This document shows positions 1 through 4,388 of a stretch of 5,288 nucleotides of DNA, piece after piece (the first letter of the stretch is position 1; every line of letters begins with the position of its first letter). Source of the stretch: Bacillota bacterium. Its GTDB lineage: Bacteria > Bacillota_E > Sulfobacillia > Sulfobacillales > Sulfobacillaceae. Below the pieces are notes generated by a model. It searched no databases and was not told the origin of the DNA. It worked only from the letters and a program-made list of their open reading frames with translations. Where the stretch lies: the NCBI GenBank assembly GCA_021802225.1, contig JAKAAS010000177.1, positions 1 through 5,288 of the forward strand, in the 5' to 3' direction. A program made the translations under genes and the position numbers.

Positions 1-179
1 AAGCCTTGGCCTCCAGCCAGATCAATCGGCTGCGCGTGAAATCCACGGACCAAACCCGCCTCACGATCACCGAACCCACGCCCCGTCAACGCGCCTATGT
101 GTCGGCGCTTCAGTGTGACGCGGTCTGGGAAGAGCGACCCATGCAATGCGTTGTCACCGCCATGAAATCCTGGCTGTAG
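1..179 (+). CDS. C-terminal end of an unidentified protein, possibly a transposase (partial, 5' end outside window)
   Basis: An open frame runs from position 3 to a TAG stop at 177-179, giving the last 58 residues of a protein that begins outside the window. The codons are GC-rich, like those of the ParB-like gene at the other edge. The stretch RLTITEPTPRQRAYVSALQ (residues about 19-37) has the look of the C-terminus of IS1634/IS4-type DDE transposases, which often end in a basic beta-strand followed by a 'TELTPEQ..LL.AL' pattern. This is a resemblance from memory, not an alignment, and no catalytic residue lies in the visible part. The tail after it (DAVWEERPMQ...KSWL) is not something I recognise. 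If it is a transposase, the terminal inverted repeat should lie shortly after the stop. I could not identify one without the left end. That the frame is coding is fairly likely; the family is uncertain. Confidence 0.5.
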   Translation, partial: ALASSQINRLRVKSTDQTRLTITEPTPRQRAYVSALQCDAVWEERPMQCVVTAMKSWL

Positions 180-239
180 TCATTAATTTTGAGCTCCCCT
201 GTCTGTCCGGCAATCCTTGTGGGCCAAGGGATGGAAAAA

Positions 240-251
240 TTTGGCGCCAAA
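240..251. repeat. Perfect 12-bp palindrome TTTGGCGCCAAA
   Basis: The two 6-bp halves are exact reverse complements with no spacer. It lies in non-coding DNA about 60 bp after the left-edge gene. Such uninterrupted palindromes are typical of dimeric DNA-binding protein sites, but nothing nearby shows which protein would bind. It could also occur by chance. Confidence 0.4.
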
Positions 252-339
252 CAAGGGTTACATCACCGTCATCGGGTACACTGGATGTCAACAAGCTACT
301 CACCATCTTGGCAATTCAATTCACTTTCTCAACTGAGTG

Positions 340-345
340 TATAAT
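340..345 (+). promoter_or_regulatory. Isolated -10-like hexamer TATAAT
   Basis: This is a perfect sigma-70/sigma-A -10 consensus, but the matching -35 is poor: TCAATT at 316-321 with an 18-bp spacer or TTCAAT at 315-320 with 19. A transcript from here would begin around 352, at the base of the strong hairpin, and would run antisense to the regulator gene. Activity is doubtful. Confidence 0.2.
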
Positions 346-352
346 AGGAGAG

Positions 353-393
353 GAATGCTGAACCCTCGAGCAGAGCTCGAGGGTTCAGCATTC
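353..393. terminator. Perfect 18-bp stem-loop between convergent genes, candidate bidirectional terminator
   Basis: GAATGCTGAACCCTCGAG (353-370) and its exact reverse complement (376-393) enclose a 5-nt loop, CAGAG. The hairpin lies downstream of the left-edge plus-strand gene and downstream of the minus-strand regulator gene, which is where a bidirectional terminator would be expected. It is unusual for an intrinsic terminator because neither side has a clear T tract. The plus side continues GGCCCCATTAAC and the minus side CTCTCCTATTATAC. Alternatives are a binding site, a structural element of mobile DNA, or a factor-dependent terminator. Confidence 0.5.
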
Positions 394-515
394 GGCCCCA
401 TTAACTAGGAAACTTCCGTTAGCTTTCTACGTGCTGCCATCAACGTTCCGTTATTTAACGAACAAGGCATTTGATAATCGTCAAGCTCTTGTCGCTCTAC
501 GTTTGTAGCCCATTC
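394..515. other. Non-coding stretch downstream of the regulator gene
   Basis: There is no ORF of note. On the minus strand this would be the 3' untranslated region between the regulator stop codon and the hairpin. It contains an imperfect dyad, GTTCCGTTA (445-453) facing TAACGAAC (456-463), with one extra C in the left half. It also contains the left arm of a 7-bp inverted repeat, GCTCTAC (494-500) and GTAGAGC (530-536), whose right arm overlaps the end of the regulator coding sequence. Neither has a T tract. Confidence 0.4.
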
Positions 516-1313
516 TTAGTCTCCGATTAGTAGAGCAATCCCATGGTTCTCAAAACTTCTATACGTGCTATCTTCAATCCCGGCATCTGTAATCAGTCCA
601 TCAAAATTCTGCAGTGGCCATACGCGTGTAACAGCACGCTTCATCAACTTTGACGAATCGGCCAAAAGATACCTGCGCAAGCTACCGCGTAACATTAATT
701 GTTTCATGGCAACTTCATCTGCATCGTTATCCATCAACCCGATTTCAAGGTTAACCCCCGTACCGGACACGAAAGATTTCACCACGTTCCATTCTCTCAA
801 CATTGTTTGGGCCTGTGGTCCAACCGTCGATAAAGCCTCGCGCCGAAGATAGCCTCCCGCAAAAAACAAATTATAATTAGATGTAGCGATGATATTGGCA
901 ACCATAAAATTATTAGTTACCACCGTGACATCCGTTAAGGGTACTTTGACCAATAATCGAGCCAATTCAACCACTGTTGTACTGGCATCCAAGGCGATAG
1001 TATCCCCGGATTCAATCAATTCCACAGCCTTACGCGCAATAGCCTGCTTTTCCACAACATGTGTTCGACTCCGCACATCTACTTCATAGTCGTCCAAAAT
1101 ACCGTTGCGAAGCATTACTCCGCCCCTGGTGCGCACAACCAAACCTTTTTTTTCCAGTTCTGTAAGATCACGACGTATCGTCATCACTGATGTTCCGAAT
1201 TGTTCAGCAAGGTCAGCTACGCGCGCTGATCCCTTACGCTCTACCTCCTCGAAGATCCGCACGAGGCGCTCTTTGGGCAAAAATGAAACATCCTCACATT
1301 CTAGAGCGCTCAT
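516..1313 (-). CDS. DeoR-family transcriptional regulator
   Basis: The product is a 265-residue cytoplasmic DNA-binding protein, a usual length for the DeoR/GlpR family. Residues about 13-66 form the N-terminal winged helix-turn-helix, with the family signature around VADLAEQFGTSVMTIRRDL and the wing ending in RTRGGV. Residues about 88-250 are the C-terminal DeoR sensor domain (ISOCOT fold), with GDTIALDASTTVVELA, VVTNN, GGYLR and ADSSKL...ITDAG in the expected order. Family members usually repress sugar-catabolic operons and are released by a sugar phosphate. I chose the ATG at 1313 because AGGAGG lies 5 nt upstream and the protein then begins just before the HTH. A longer frame opens to about 1409 but lacks a good binding site and would overlap the preceding gene. 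It is the last gene of the minus-strand cluster, 77 nt after the epimerase gene, so it probably controls its own operon. The effector is not predictable from sequence. Confidence 0.93.
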   Translation of the reverse strand: MSALECEDVSFLPKERLVRIFEEVERKGSARVADLAEQFGTSVMTIRRDLTELEKKGLVVRTRGGVMLRNGILDDYEVDVRSRTHVVEKQAIARKAVELIESGDTIALDASTTVVELARLLVKVPLTDVTVVTNNFMVANIIATSNYNLFFAGGYLRREALSTVGPQAQTMLREWNVVKSFVSGTGVNLEIGLMDNDADEVAMKQLMLRGSLRRYLLADSSKLMKRAVTRVWPLQNFDGLITDAGIEDSTYRSFENHGIALLIGD

Positions 1314-1318
1314 AATCT

Positions 1319-1324
1319 CCTCCT
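1319..1324 (-). promoter_or_regulatory. Ribosome binding site AGGAGG of the DeoR-family gene
   Basis: On the minus strand, AGGAGG is followed by 5 nt (AGATT) and then ATG at 1313. It decides the start against the longer frame reaching 1409. Confidence 0.8.
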
Positions 1325-1390
1325 CGTGATGTAGGTGATACGTCCGCAGCCTATTGGGTCTCATGTCATGCCTGGGACTCTGGGAAAAAA

Positions 1391-2038
1391 TTAAGCCTCC
1401 CGGACACAACGAATTCCGATTTCTGGGCTTTCTGCTTGAAATACCGCTCCCCCTGCGACCAAAACTTCCGCACCAGCTAGTTTCGCCAACCCCGCCGTTT
1501 CGACGGTAACACCACCATCGATCTCTATTTGAGGGCTAACACGATTTCCCTTCATGGCCACCATCTTTCGAATCTTTTCAAGGGCACTAGGGTTAAATCT
1601 ATGATCGGAATCCCACAAGTCTACGCTTAATATTACCACATAATCTACTATTTCTAAGACTCCGCGCAGTACTGACACTGGAGTATCTAGGTTGATGGCA
1701 ATGCCAGCTTGTGCGCCTAGTTGGTGGATCCGAGTTAAATCAGCTAAAGGGTCTTGGCTAGCCTCCCAATGAATTGCAAGACGATTTGCACCAGCGGCTC
1801 GAAATACCTCCAGAAATCGAGCAGGATTCTCCACCATGAGATGGACATCCAAAGGCAATGAGGTTAACTTACGAATGGCTGAGACAATGTGCGGCCCCAT
1901 CGTTAATGAAGGGCCAAAGTGTCCATCCATAATATCCAAATGTATCATGTCGGCGGAGACGGCAACTGCATCGCATACCTCGTGGAGTCTCGTGAAATCT
2001 GCTGACAGGAGTGCTGGTGCAACATAGACGGTTCCCAC
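1391..2038 (-). CDS. Ribulose-phosphate 3-epimerase family protein with altered active-site loop
   Basis: The product is a 215-residue TIM-barrel protein, near the family length of about 220. Known members interconvert D-ribulose 5-phosphate and D-xylulose 5-phosphate, or do the same for allulose 6-phosphate. The start motif APALLSADF (7-15), IHLDIMDGHFGPSLTMGP (32-49), LDVHLMVENP (63-72) and IDGGV (173-177) are present. So are the metal ligands His33, Asp35, His66 and Asp174; the two Asp also act as acid/base. The usual SVNPGFGGQxFxP loop reads SVDLWDSDHRFNP at 138-150, the same length with nearly every residue changed. The phosphate-site AGSAIF reads AGGAVF (195-200). The true substrate may therefore differ from ribulose 5-phosphate. 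The start is GTG at 2038, preceded by GAGGTG at 2049-2044; no in-frame ATG fits the N-terminus. It lies between the aldolase gene (91-nt gap) and the regulator gene (77-nt gap) on the same strand. The family is certain, the exact substrate is not. Confidence 0.92.
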   Translation of the reverse strand: MGTVYVAPALLSADFTRLHEVCDAVAVSADMIHLDIMDGHFGPSLTMGPHIVSAIRKLTSLPLDVHLMVENPARFLEVFRAAGANRLAIHWEASQDPLADLTRIHQLGAQAGIAINLDTPVSVLRGVLEIVDYVVILSVDLWDSDHRFNPSALEKIRKMVAMKGNRVSPQIEIDGGVTVETAGLAKLAGAEVLVAGGAVFQAESPEIGIRCVREA

Positions 2039-2043
2039 CGTTA

Positions 2044-2049
2044 CACCTC
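2044..2049 (-). promoter_or_regulatory. Ribosome binding site GAGGTG of the epimerase gene
   Basis: The minus strand reads GAGGTG, then TAACG, then the GTG start at 2038. It supports GTG initiation and gives the protein the normal family N-terminus. Confidence 0.65.
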
Positions 2050-2129
2050 ACTTTCTGAAATTGTGTGACGATACGCGTCTAGAAAATCACTATAACCTGA
2101 AAAAACTCTTAGATCACTTTTGGCTCGCA

Positions 2130-3026
2130 TCACGCTGGATAATTCCCTCGTCCTTCGACCGGTGACGATTGCACCCATTCCCACGCATCGGAGGCAGTCC
2201 AATTTTGATGAACAATGCCGTTTAGAGCCTTGAGCATCGCTTGCGGCTTGGTTGACTGAAAAACATTCCTTCCCATATCTACCCCAGCGGCTCCTTCCTG
2301 TAGTGCCCGCTCAACCATAAGTAAGGCATTACGCTCATCGGTTTTTTTGCCTCCTGCTACGATCAGCGGTACCGGGCAGGACGCTGCCACAGTAGAAAAT
2401 CCTTCATCAACATAATAGGTCTTGACAAATTGAGCACCCAATTCAGCACAAATTCGACAGGCAAGCCGAAAGTATCGTGCATCTCGAGTCATCTCGCGGC
2501 CCACGGCAGTAACCGCGAGAACAGGAATTCCGTACTGTGCTCCTAAGTCGACTAACCTAGTCAAATTCTTTATGGTTTGGTGCTCAAACTCCGCTCCCAC
2601 GTGGACTTGCACTGCCATAGCAGCTACATTGAGTCGTATCGCCTCCTCAATGCTAACTGCCAGAGACTCTTGAGACAGTTCCTTCAAAATACTAGATCCG
2701 GCGCTGACCCGCAAGACAACCGGATTTTGCAGATCTTTTGGAATGCTGGTACGTAGGATACCTCTCGTAAGCATTAAGGCATCTATTTGCGCCATAAGCG
2801 GAACAATATTCAGATCGATGCGTTCTAATCCCCGAACGGGACCTTGGAAATATCCATGGTCAATAGCCAACATCACGGTCCGGCCGTCTGTGGGTTTAAA
2901 AATACGTGCCAGTCGATTGGTCATACCCCAGTCGTACGAGTCACTACCCTTAAGATAAAATGTTTGGGATGCTGCGGAAATATCTTCGTAGAATCGGTCC
3001 ACTATGGCGTCATCTTTCTCTGGCAT
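2130..3026 (-). CDS. lsrF: LsrF-like class I aldolase/thiolase (3-hydroxy-5-phosphonooxypentane-2,4-dione thiolase family)
   Basis: The 298-residue product closely follows E. coli LsrF (about 291 residues), which transfers an acetyl group from 3-hydroxy-5-phosphonooxypentane-2,4-dione to CoA, giving DHAP and acetyl-CoA in autoinducer-2 breakdown. Shared blocks, recalled rather than aligned, are DWGM...LARIF (32-43), [14 protein letters not shown] (50-63) with Asp56/His57, LERIDLNI (67-74), TRGILR (87-92), [10 protein letters not shown] (146-155), FVKTYYV (200-206) with the Schiff-base lysine Lys202, IVAGGKK (222-228) and [13 protein letters not shown] (246-258). The start is ATG at 3026, with a perfect AGGAGG 8 nt upstream; an upstream in-frame TTG at 3044 overlaps that site and is rejected. 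It is the first gene of the cluster, downstream of the inverted repeat at 3080-3141. No lsrK, lsrG, lsrR or lsrB is in the window, so AI-2 degradation is not established. A related keto-pentose phosphate substrate is equally possible. Confidence 0.92.
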   Translation of the reverse strand: MPEKDDAIVDRFYEDISAASQTFYLKGSDSYDWGMTNRLARIFKPTDGRTVMLAIDHGYFQGPVRGLERIDLNIVPLMAQIDALMLTRGILRTSIPKDLQNPVVLRVSAGSSILKELSQESLAVSIEEAIRLNVAAMAVQVHVGAEFEHQTIKNLTRLVDLGAQYGIPVLAVTAVGREMTRDARYFRLACRICAELGAQFVKTYYVDEGFSTVAASCPVPLIVAGGKKTDERNALLMVERALQEGAAGVDMGRNVFQSTKPQAMLKALNGIVHQNWTASDAWEWVQSSPVEGRGNYPA

Positions 3027-3034
3027 TCTTATAG

Positions 3035-3040
3035 CCTCCT
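3035..3040 (-). promoter_or_regulatory. Ribosome binding site AGGAGG of the LsrF-like gene
   Basis: The minus strand has AGGAGG, an 8-nt spacer (CTATAAGA) and ATG at 3026. This perfect site fixes the start and excludes the upstream TTG at 3044. Confidence 0.85.
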
Positions 3041-3079
3041 TCAATGTTTGTCAAATGCGGCTCATGTGGGAACTGACAC

Positions 3080-3141
3080 TATGTCAAGCAGAATCATAGC
3101 GGATAAGATCAGCACAACGATGATTAGTTCCGCTTGACATA
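3080..3141. promoter_or_regulatory. Spaced inverted repeat, candidate operator of the aldolase-epimerase-regulator cluster
   Basis: TATGTCAAGCAGAA (3080-3093) faces TTCCGCTTGACATA (3128-3141); 13 of 14 positions are complementary and the arm centres are 48 bp apart. The similarity continues inward, with AATCAT (3092-3097) facing ATGATT (3120-3125). The element lies 54 bp upstream of the LsrF-like start, between it and the divergent ORF at 3180. Paired sites that could hold a looped or cooperative repressor are common for DeoR-family proteins, and the cluster encodes one. That it is this regulator's site is inference. Both arms contain a TTGACA hexamer pointing outward, which may be part of the binding sequence or of promoters. 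Confidence 0.55.
3093..3121 (-). promoter_or_regulatory. Possible promoter of the minus-strand cluster
   Basis: TATGAT on the minus strand (3098-3093) differs from the -10 consensus at one base. At 17 bp spacing the -35 would be ATCGTT (3121-3116), which is weak. Transcription would start near 3086, inside the left arm of the inverted repeat, so a protein bound there would block it. No better -35/-10 pair was found by eye in 3045-3180. Confidence 0.25.
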
Positions 3142-3179
3142 CCAGTCACGCAAAGACGTCCCGTCCCTAGGTTGAAAGT

Positions 3180-3374
3180 ATGAACCTATCCTTATCAAAT
3201 AACCTGGGTTTAAGACACATGACCGTTTGTATCATGCTTGCGATCGTTCTTTTTTGTTCTTTTGTGATCGCTTACAAAGAAAGAATACCGACAAATTTCT
3301 TTGATGTCAACGATAATCCCAATAACTGGACAATGGTCGTGCTGATTAGTTTCGAACTTCGGCTGTTGTTTTAA
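3180..3374 (+). pseudogene. Probable N-terminal remnant of a sugar ABC-transporter permease (RbsC/LsrC type)
   Basis: The 64-codon frame has one clear membrane segment (MTVCIMLAIVLFCSFVIAY, residues 14-32), followed by a polar stretch with TNFFDVNDNPNN at 38-49. This resembles the N-terminus of ribose/AI-2-type permeases (BPD_transp_2 family), where the first helix is followed by a 'P.F....NL.N......I' stretch. Those proteins are around 300 residues or more. Here the frame ends at TAA 3372-3374, and none of the three plus-strand frames after it shows the expected GGIDLSVGS motif. No convincing ribosome binding site precedes ATG 3180 or ATG 3219. Its position, divergent from the aldolase gene across the inverted repeat, is where a transporter gene for the same substrate would be expected. 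It may instead be an unrelated small membrane protein or a chance frame. Confidence 0.35.
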
Positions 3375-3470
3375 GAATAAGCCCGTTGATGGAGCCGAGA
3401 ATTTTACCTGTGGATGCGAAAGGTAGTTTTTCGAGATAAACCACTTGGAAAACATCCTTTGAGGGTCAAG

Positions 3471-3745
3471 TCACGCGACTTGTACGAGGGGAACGAAAGG
3501 GCCAGCCGCCACCGGGCGGCCACGATTCGCTACCACCGTGCCAGGGGTTACGGTGTTTTGCGTTGTTGCTGGCGTTGGTACTGTACTTGCACAAAACCCG
3601 ATGCACTTCCGGTCATGTGCGGTAGTCTGCACAAAACTAACGACGGTGTCCCATCATGGGTTCCCCCGCACCTCTTTCGGATGGGCTCCAATCCGGTGAT
3701 CTTGGCAACCAGAGGCACCTTTCCGGATGCTAAGATTAAACGCAT
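3471..3745 (-). pseudogene. Small unidentified gene, possibly broken by one frameshift
   Basis: The ATG at 3745 overlaps the end of the preceding minus-strand ORF (stop at 3738-3736), an arrangement typical of translational coupling; it has no binding site of its own. Read straight through, it gives 65 residues starting MRLILASGKVPLVAKITGLE and ending at 3548. At about 3650 (GATGGGACACC on the minus strand) a second frame opens after a TGA at 3656-3654. This frame runs to a TGA at 3471 and has a plausible coding appearance, with a Thr/Pro-rich part (STVPTPATTQ) and the end VPLVQVA. Restoring one G would fuse the two into a protein of roughly 90 residues. I recognise no family. The unshifted 65-residue version may be the real product, and either reading could be wrong. 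Confidence 0.3.
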
Positions 3746-4023
3746 TCGGAGATGTAAATCCACAGCTCCCACGCACTGATAAAGCGTAAGCCGTCCACGG
3801 ATAAGTCCCGCGCGGCCGTCACAAAATATTCCGCCTCCGCACGCAACATCCCGTATTCCAATCCGACCGCATCCAGAACAACGCGAGGGCCAGCAGGCAA
3901 CAGACGAGAAACACGATAGGGTCCTTCCGGGTGATATCGTTGAACGCGACTGGGAAATTTTACGACGTTGATAATGGGAAGAAGCCGTTCGAGATTGTCG
4001 GGGGAGTATGAAGCGCAGAGCAA
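3736..4023 (-). CDS. Small unidentified protein with TTG start (95 residues)
   Basis: I do not recognise the family. The frame starts at TTG 4023, preceded by GAAAGGA with 7 nt to the start, and an in-frame TGA lies just upstream, so the TTG is the only well-placed start. The protein is mixed acidic and hydrophobic, with no signal peptide or membrane segment. It has a central YHPEGPYRVSRLLPAGPRVV (30-49) and a hydrophobic, Trp-containing end (SAWELWIYISECV). The overlapping longer minus-strand frame (4081-3548) has no such start signal and an arginine/serine-rich shadow composition. Its stop overlaps the ATG of the next small ORF, suggesting a two-gene unit. The codon use and good ribosome binding site favour a real gene, probably part of the element that also carries the ParB-like gene; function unknown. 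Confidence 0.55.
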   Translation of the reverse strand: MLCASYSPDNLERLLPIINVVKFPSRVQRYHPEGPYRVSRLLPAGPRVVLDAVGLEYGMLRAEAEYFVTAARDLSVDGLRFISAWELWIYISECV

Positions 4024-4030
4024 AAGAATT

Positions 4031-4037
4031 TCCTTTC
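4031..4037 (-). promoter_or_regulatory. Ribosome binding site GAAAGGA selecting a TTG start
   Basis: The minus strand reads GAAAGGA, then AATTCTT, then TTG at 4023. The spacing is ideal, and this is the main reason for accepting the 95-residue ORF. Confidence 0.55.
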
Positions 4038-4314
4038 AGCCTATTTCTCACCGACTCTTTGAGCCAATTTGCAAGGTGCAATTACAAAAGTGGTCACAAG
4101 TGCCCAATACCTCCCCAATTCACTTCCATCGGACGTGTTAGATGAGAAATGGTCCGGGCGTAGGATTAACATTATCCCTCCAGTACCGCACTGCAATATG
4201 TGACTCCGACGGAGGAGCACACTGATACGCGGAGCCGTGACCCATGTCAGAATGGCATATCTTCGTATGACAAAATAGCTGATTTCTAAGAATTCCTGGG
4301 CGTTTTGCCTGACC

Positions 4315-4324
4315 CACGATCGTG
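4315..4324. repeat. Perfect 10-bp palindrome CACGATCGTG upstream of the ParB-like gene
   Basis: It lies 65 bp before the ParB-like start codon and about 18 bp before a TATACT hexamer. It could be an operator or a centromere-like half of a partition site, but it does not match the known chromosomal parS sequence and is short enough to occur by chance. Confidence 0.3.
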
Positions 4325-4372
4325 ATTACTCCGTTAAAGGATATACTGGATGTGAATATTGTCTTCATAACT

Positions 4373-4378
4373 AAGGAG
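4373..4378 (+). promoter_or_regulatory. Ribosome binding site AAGGAG of the ParB-like gene
   Basis: AAGGAG is followed by 10 nt and then ATG at 4389. An in-frame TAA at 4368-4370 rules out a longer product, and the in-frame GTG at 4380 is too close to the site. Confidence 0.7.
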
Positions 4379-4388
4379 AGTGCTCCCT

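Larger units (their letters stand above)
180..352. other. Non-coding stretch between the left-edge gene and the hairpin
   Basis: I see no gene here. The only long frame (146-361, plus) starts inside the left-edge gene in another phase, has no ribosome binding site and reads through a palindrome and the hairpin. The stretch holds a perfect 12-bp palindrome (240-251), a small CCTTG/CAAGG stem (215-229) and a TATAAT hexamer (340-345) just before the hairpin. The base composition is lower in GC than the left-edge gene, so a junction between DNA of different origin could lie here. Confidence 0.5.
4024..4388. other. Non-coding region between the small minus-strand ORFs and the ParB-like gene
   Basis: About 365 bp without a convincing gene. 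A 76-codon minus-strand frame at 4368-4138 has no ribosome binding site and no recognisable content. The region must contain the start signals for the divergent neighbours. A TATACT hexamer at 4342-4347 could be a -10 for the ParB-like gene but has no good -35. A 10-bp perfect palindrome lies at 4315-4324. TGTCA (4245-4249) and TGACA (4268-4272) form a short inverted pair around CATA/TATG. I found no iterons and no match to the TGTTTCACGTGAAACA parS consensus. Confidence 0.5.

Noticed and set aside
146..361. 71-codon plus-strand ORF after the left-edge gene
   Set aside because: It starts inside the end of another gene in a different phase, has no ribosome binding site, and runs through a palindrome, a TATAAT and into the hairpin. 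The protein has no recognisable features.
1391..1409. Longer N-terminus for the DeoR-family gene, overlapping the epimerase gene
   Set aside because: The added residues are not part of the DeoR family, and the start at 1313 has a much better ribosome binding site.
3240..3271. GCGATC/GATCGC inverted pair enclosing a tandem GTTCTTTTTT/GTTCTTTTGT
   Set aside because: The stem is only 6 bp with a 20-nt T-rich loop, and it lies inside the permease-like frame where Phe/Leu/Val codons explain the T richness.
3588..3637. Direct repeat TGCACAAAAC at 3588-3597 and 3628-3637
   Set aside because: Only two 10-bp copies within a possible coding region, no third copy and no flanking similarity. Too little for an array or iteron.
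3414..3779. 121-codon plus-strand ORF
   Set aside because: No ribosome binding site, Arg/Cys/His/Trp-rich composition typical of an antisense shadow, and no family resemblance.
3420..3780. Possible group II intron or structured RNA (short stems at 3505-3520 and 3534-3555)
   Set aside because: The stems are only 6 bp, no domain V-like hairpin or reverse transcriptase frame is present, and the region is better explained as degraded minus-strand coding DNA.
3548..4081. 177-codon minus-strand frame
   Set aside because: Its upstream half overlaps the 95-residue ORF, which has the better start signal, and its Arg/Ser-rich composition is typical of a shadow frame. Only its last 65 codons, from ATG 3745, were kept as a possible gene.
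280..4353. Shared ACTGGATGT with similar flanks at 280-288 and 4345-4353
   Set aside because: A 9-bp exact match between two non-coding stretches is close to chance in a window of this length, and the similarity fades outside about 16 bp.
4138..4368. 76-codon minus-strand ORF divergent from the ParB-like gene
   Set aside because: No usable ribosome binding site before its ATG, and a low-likelihood protein composition.
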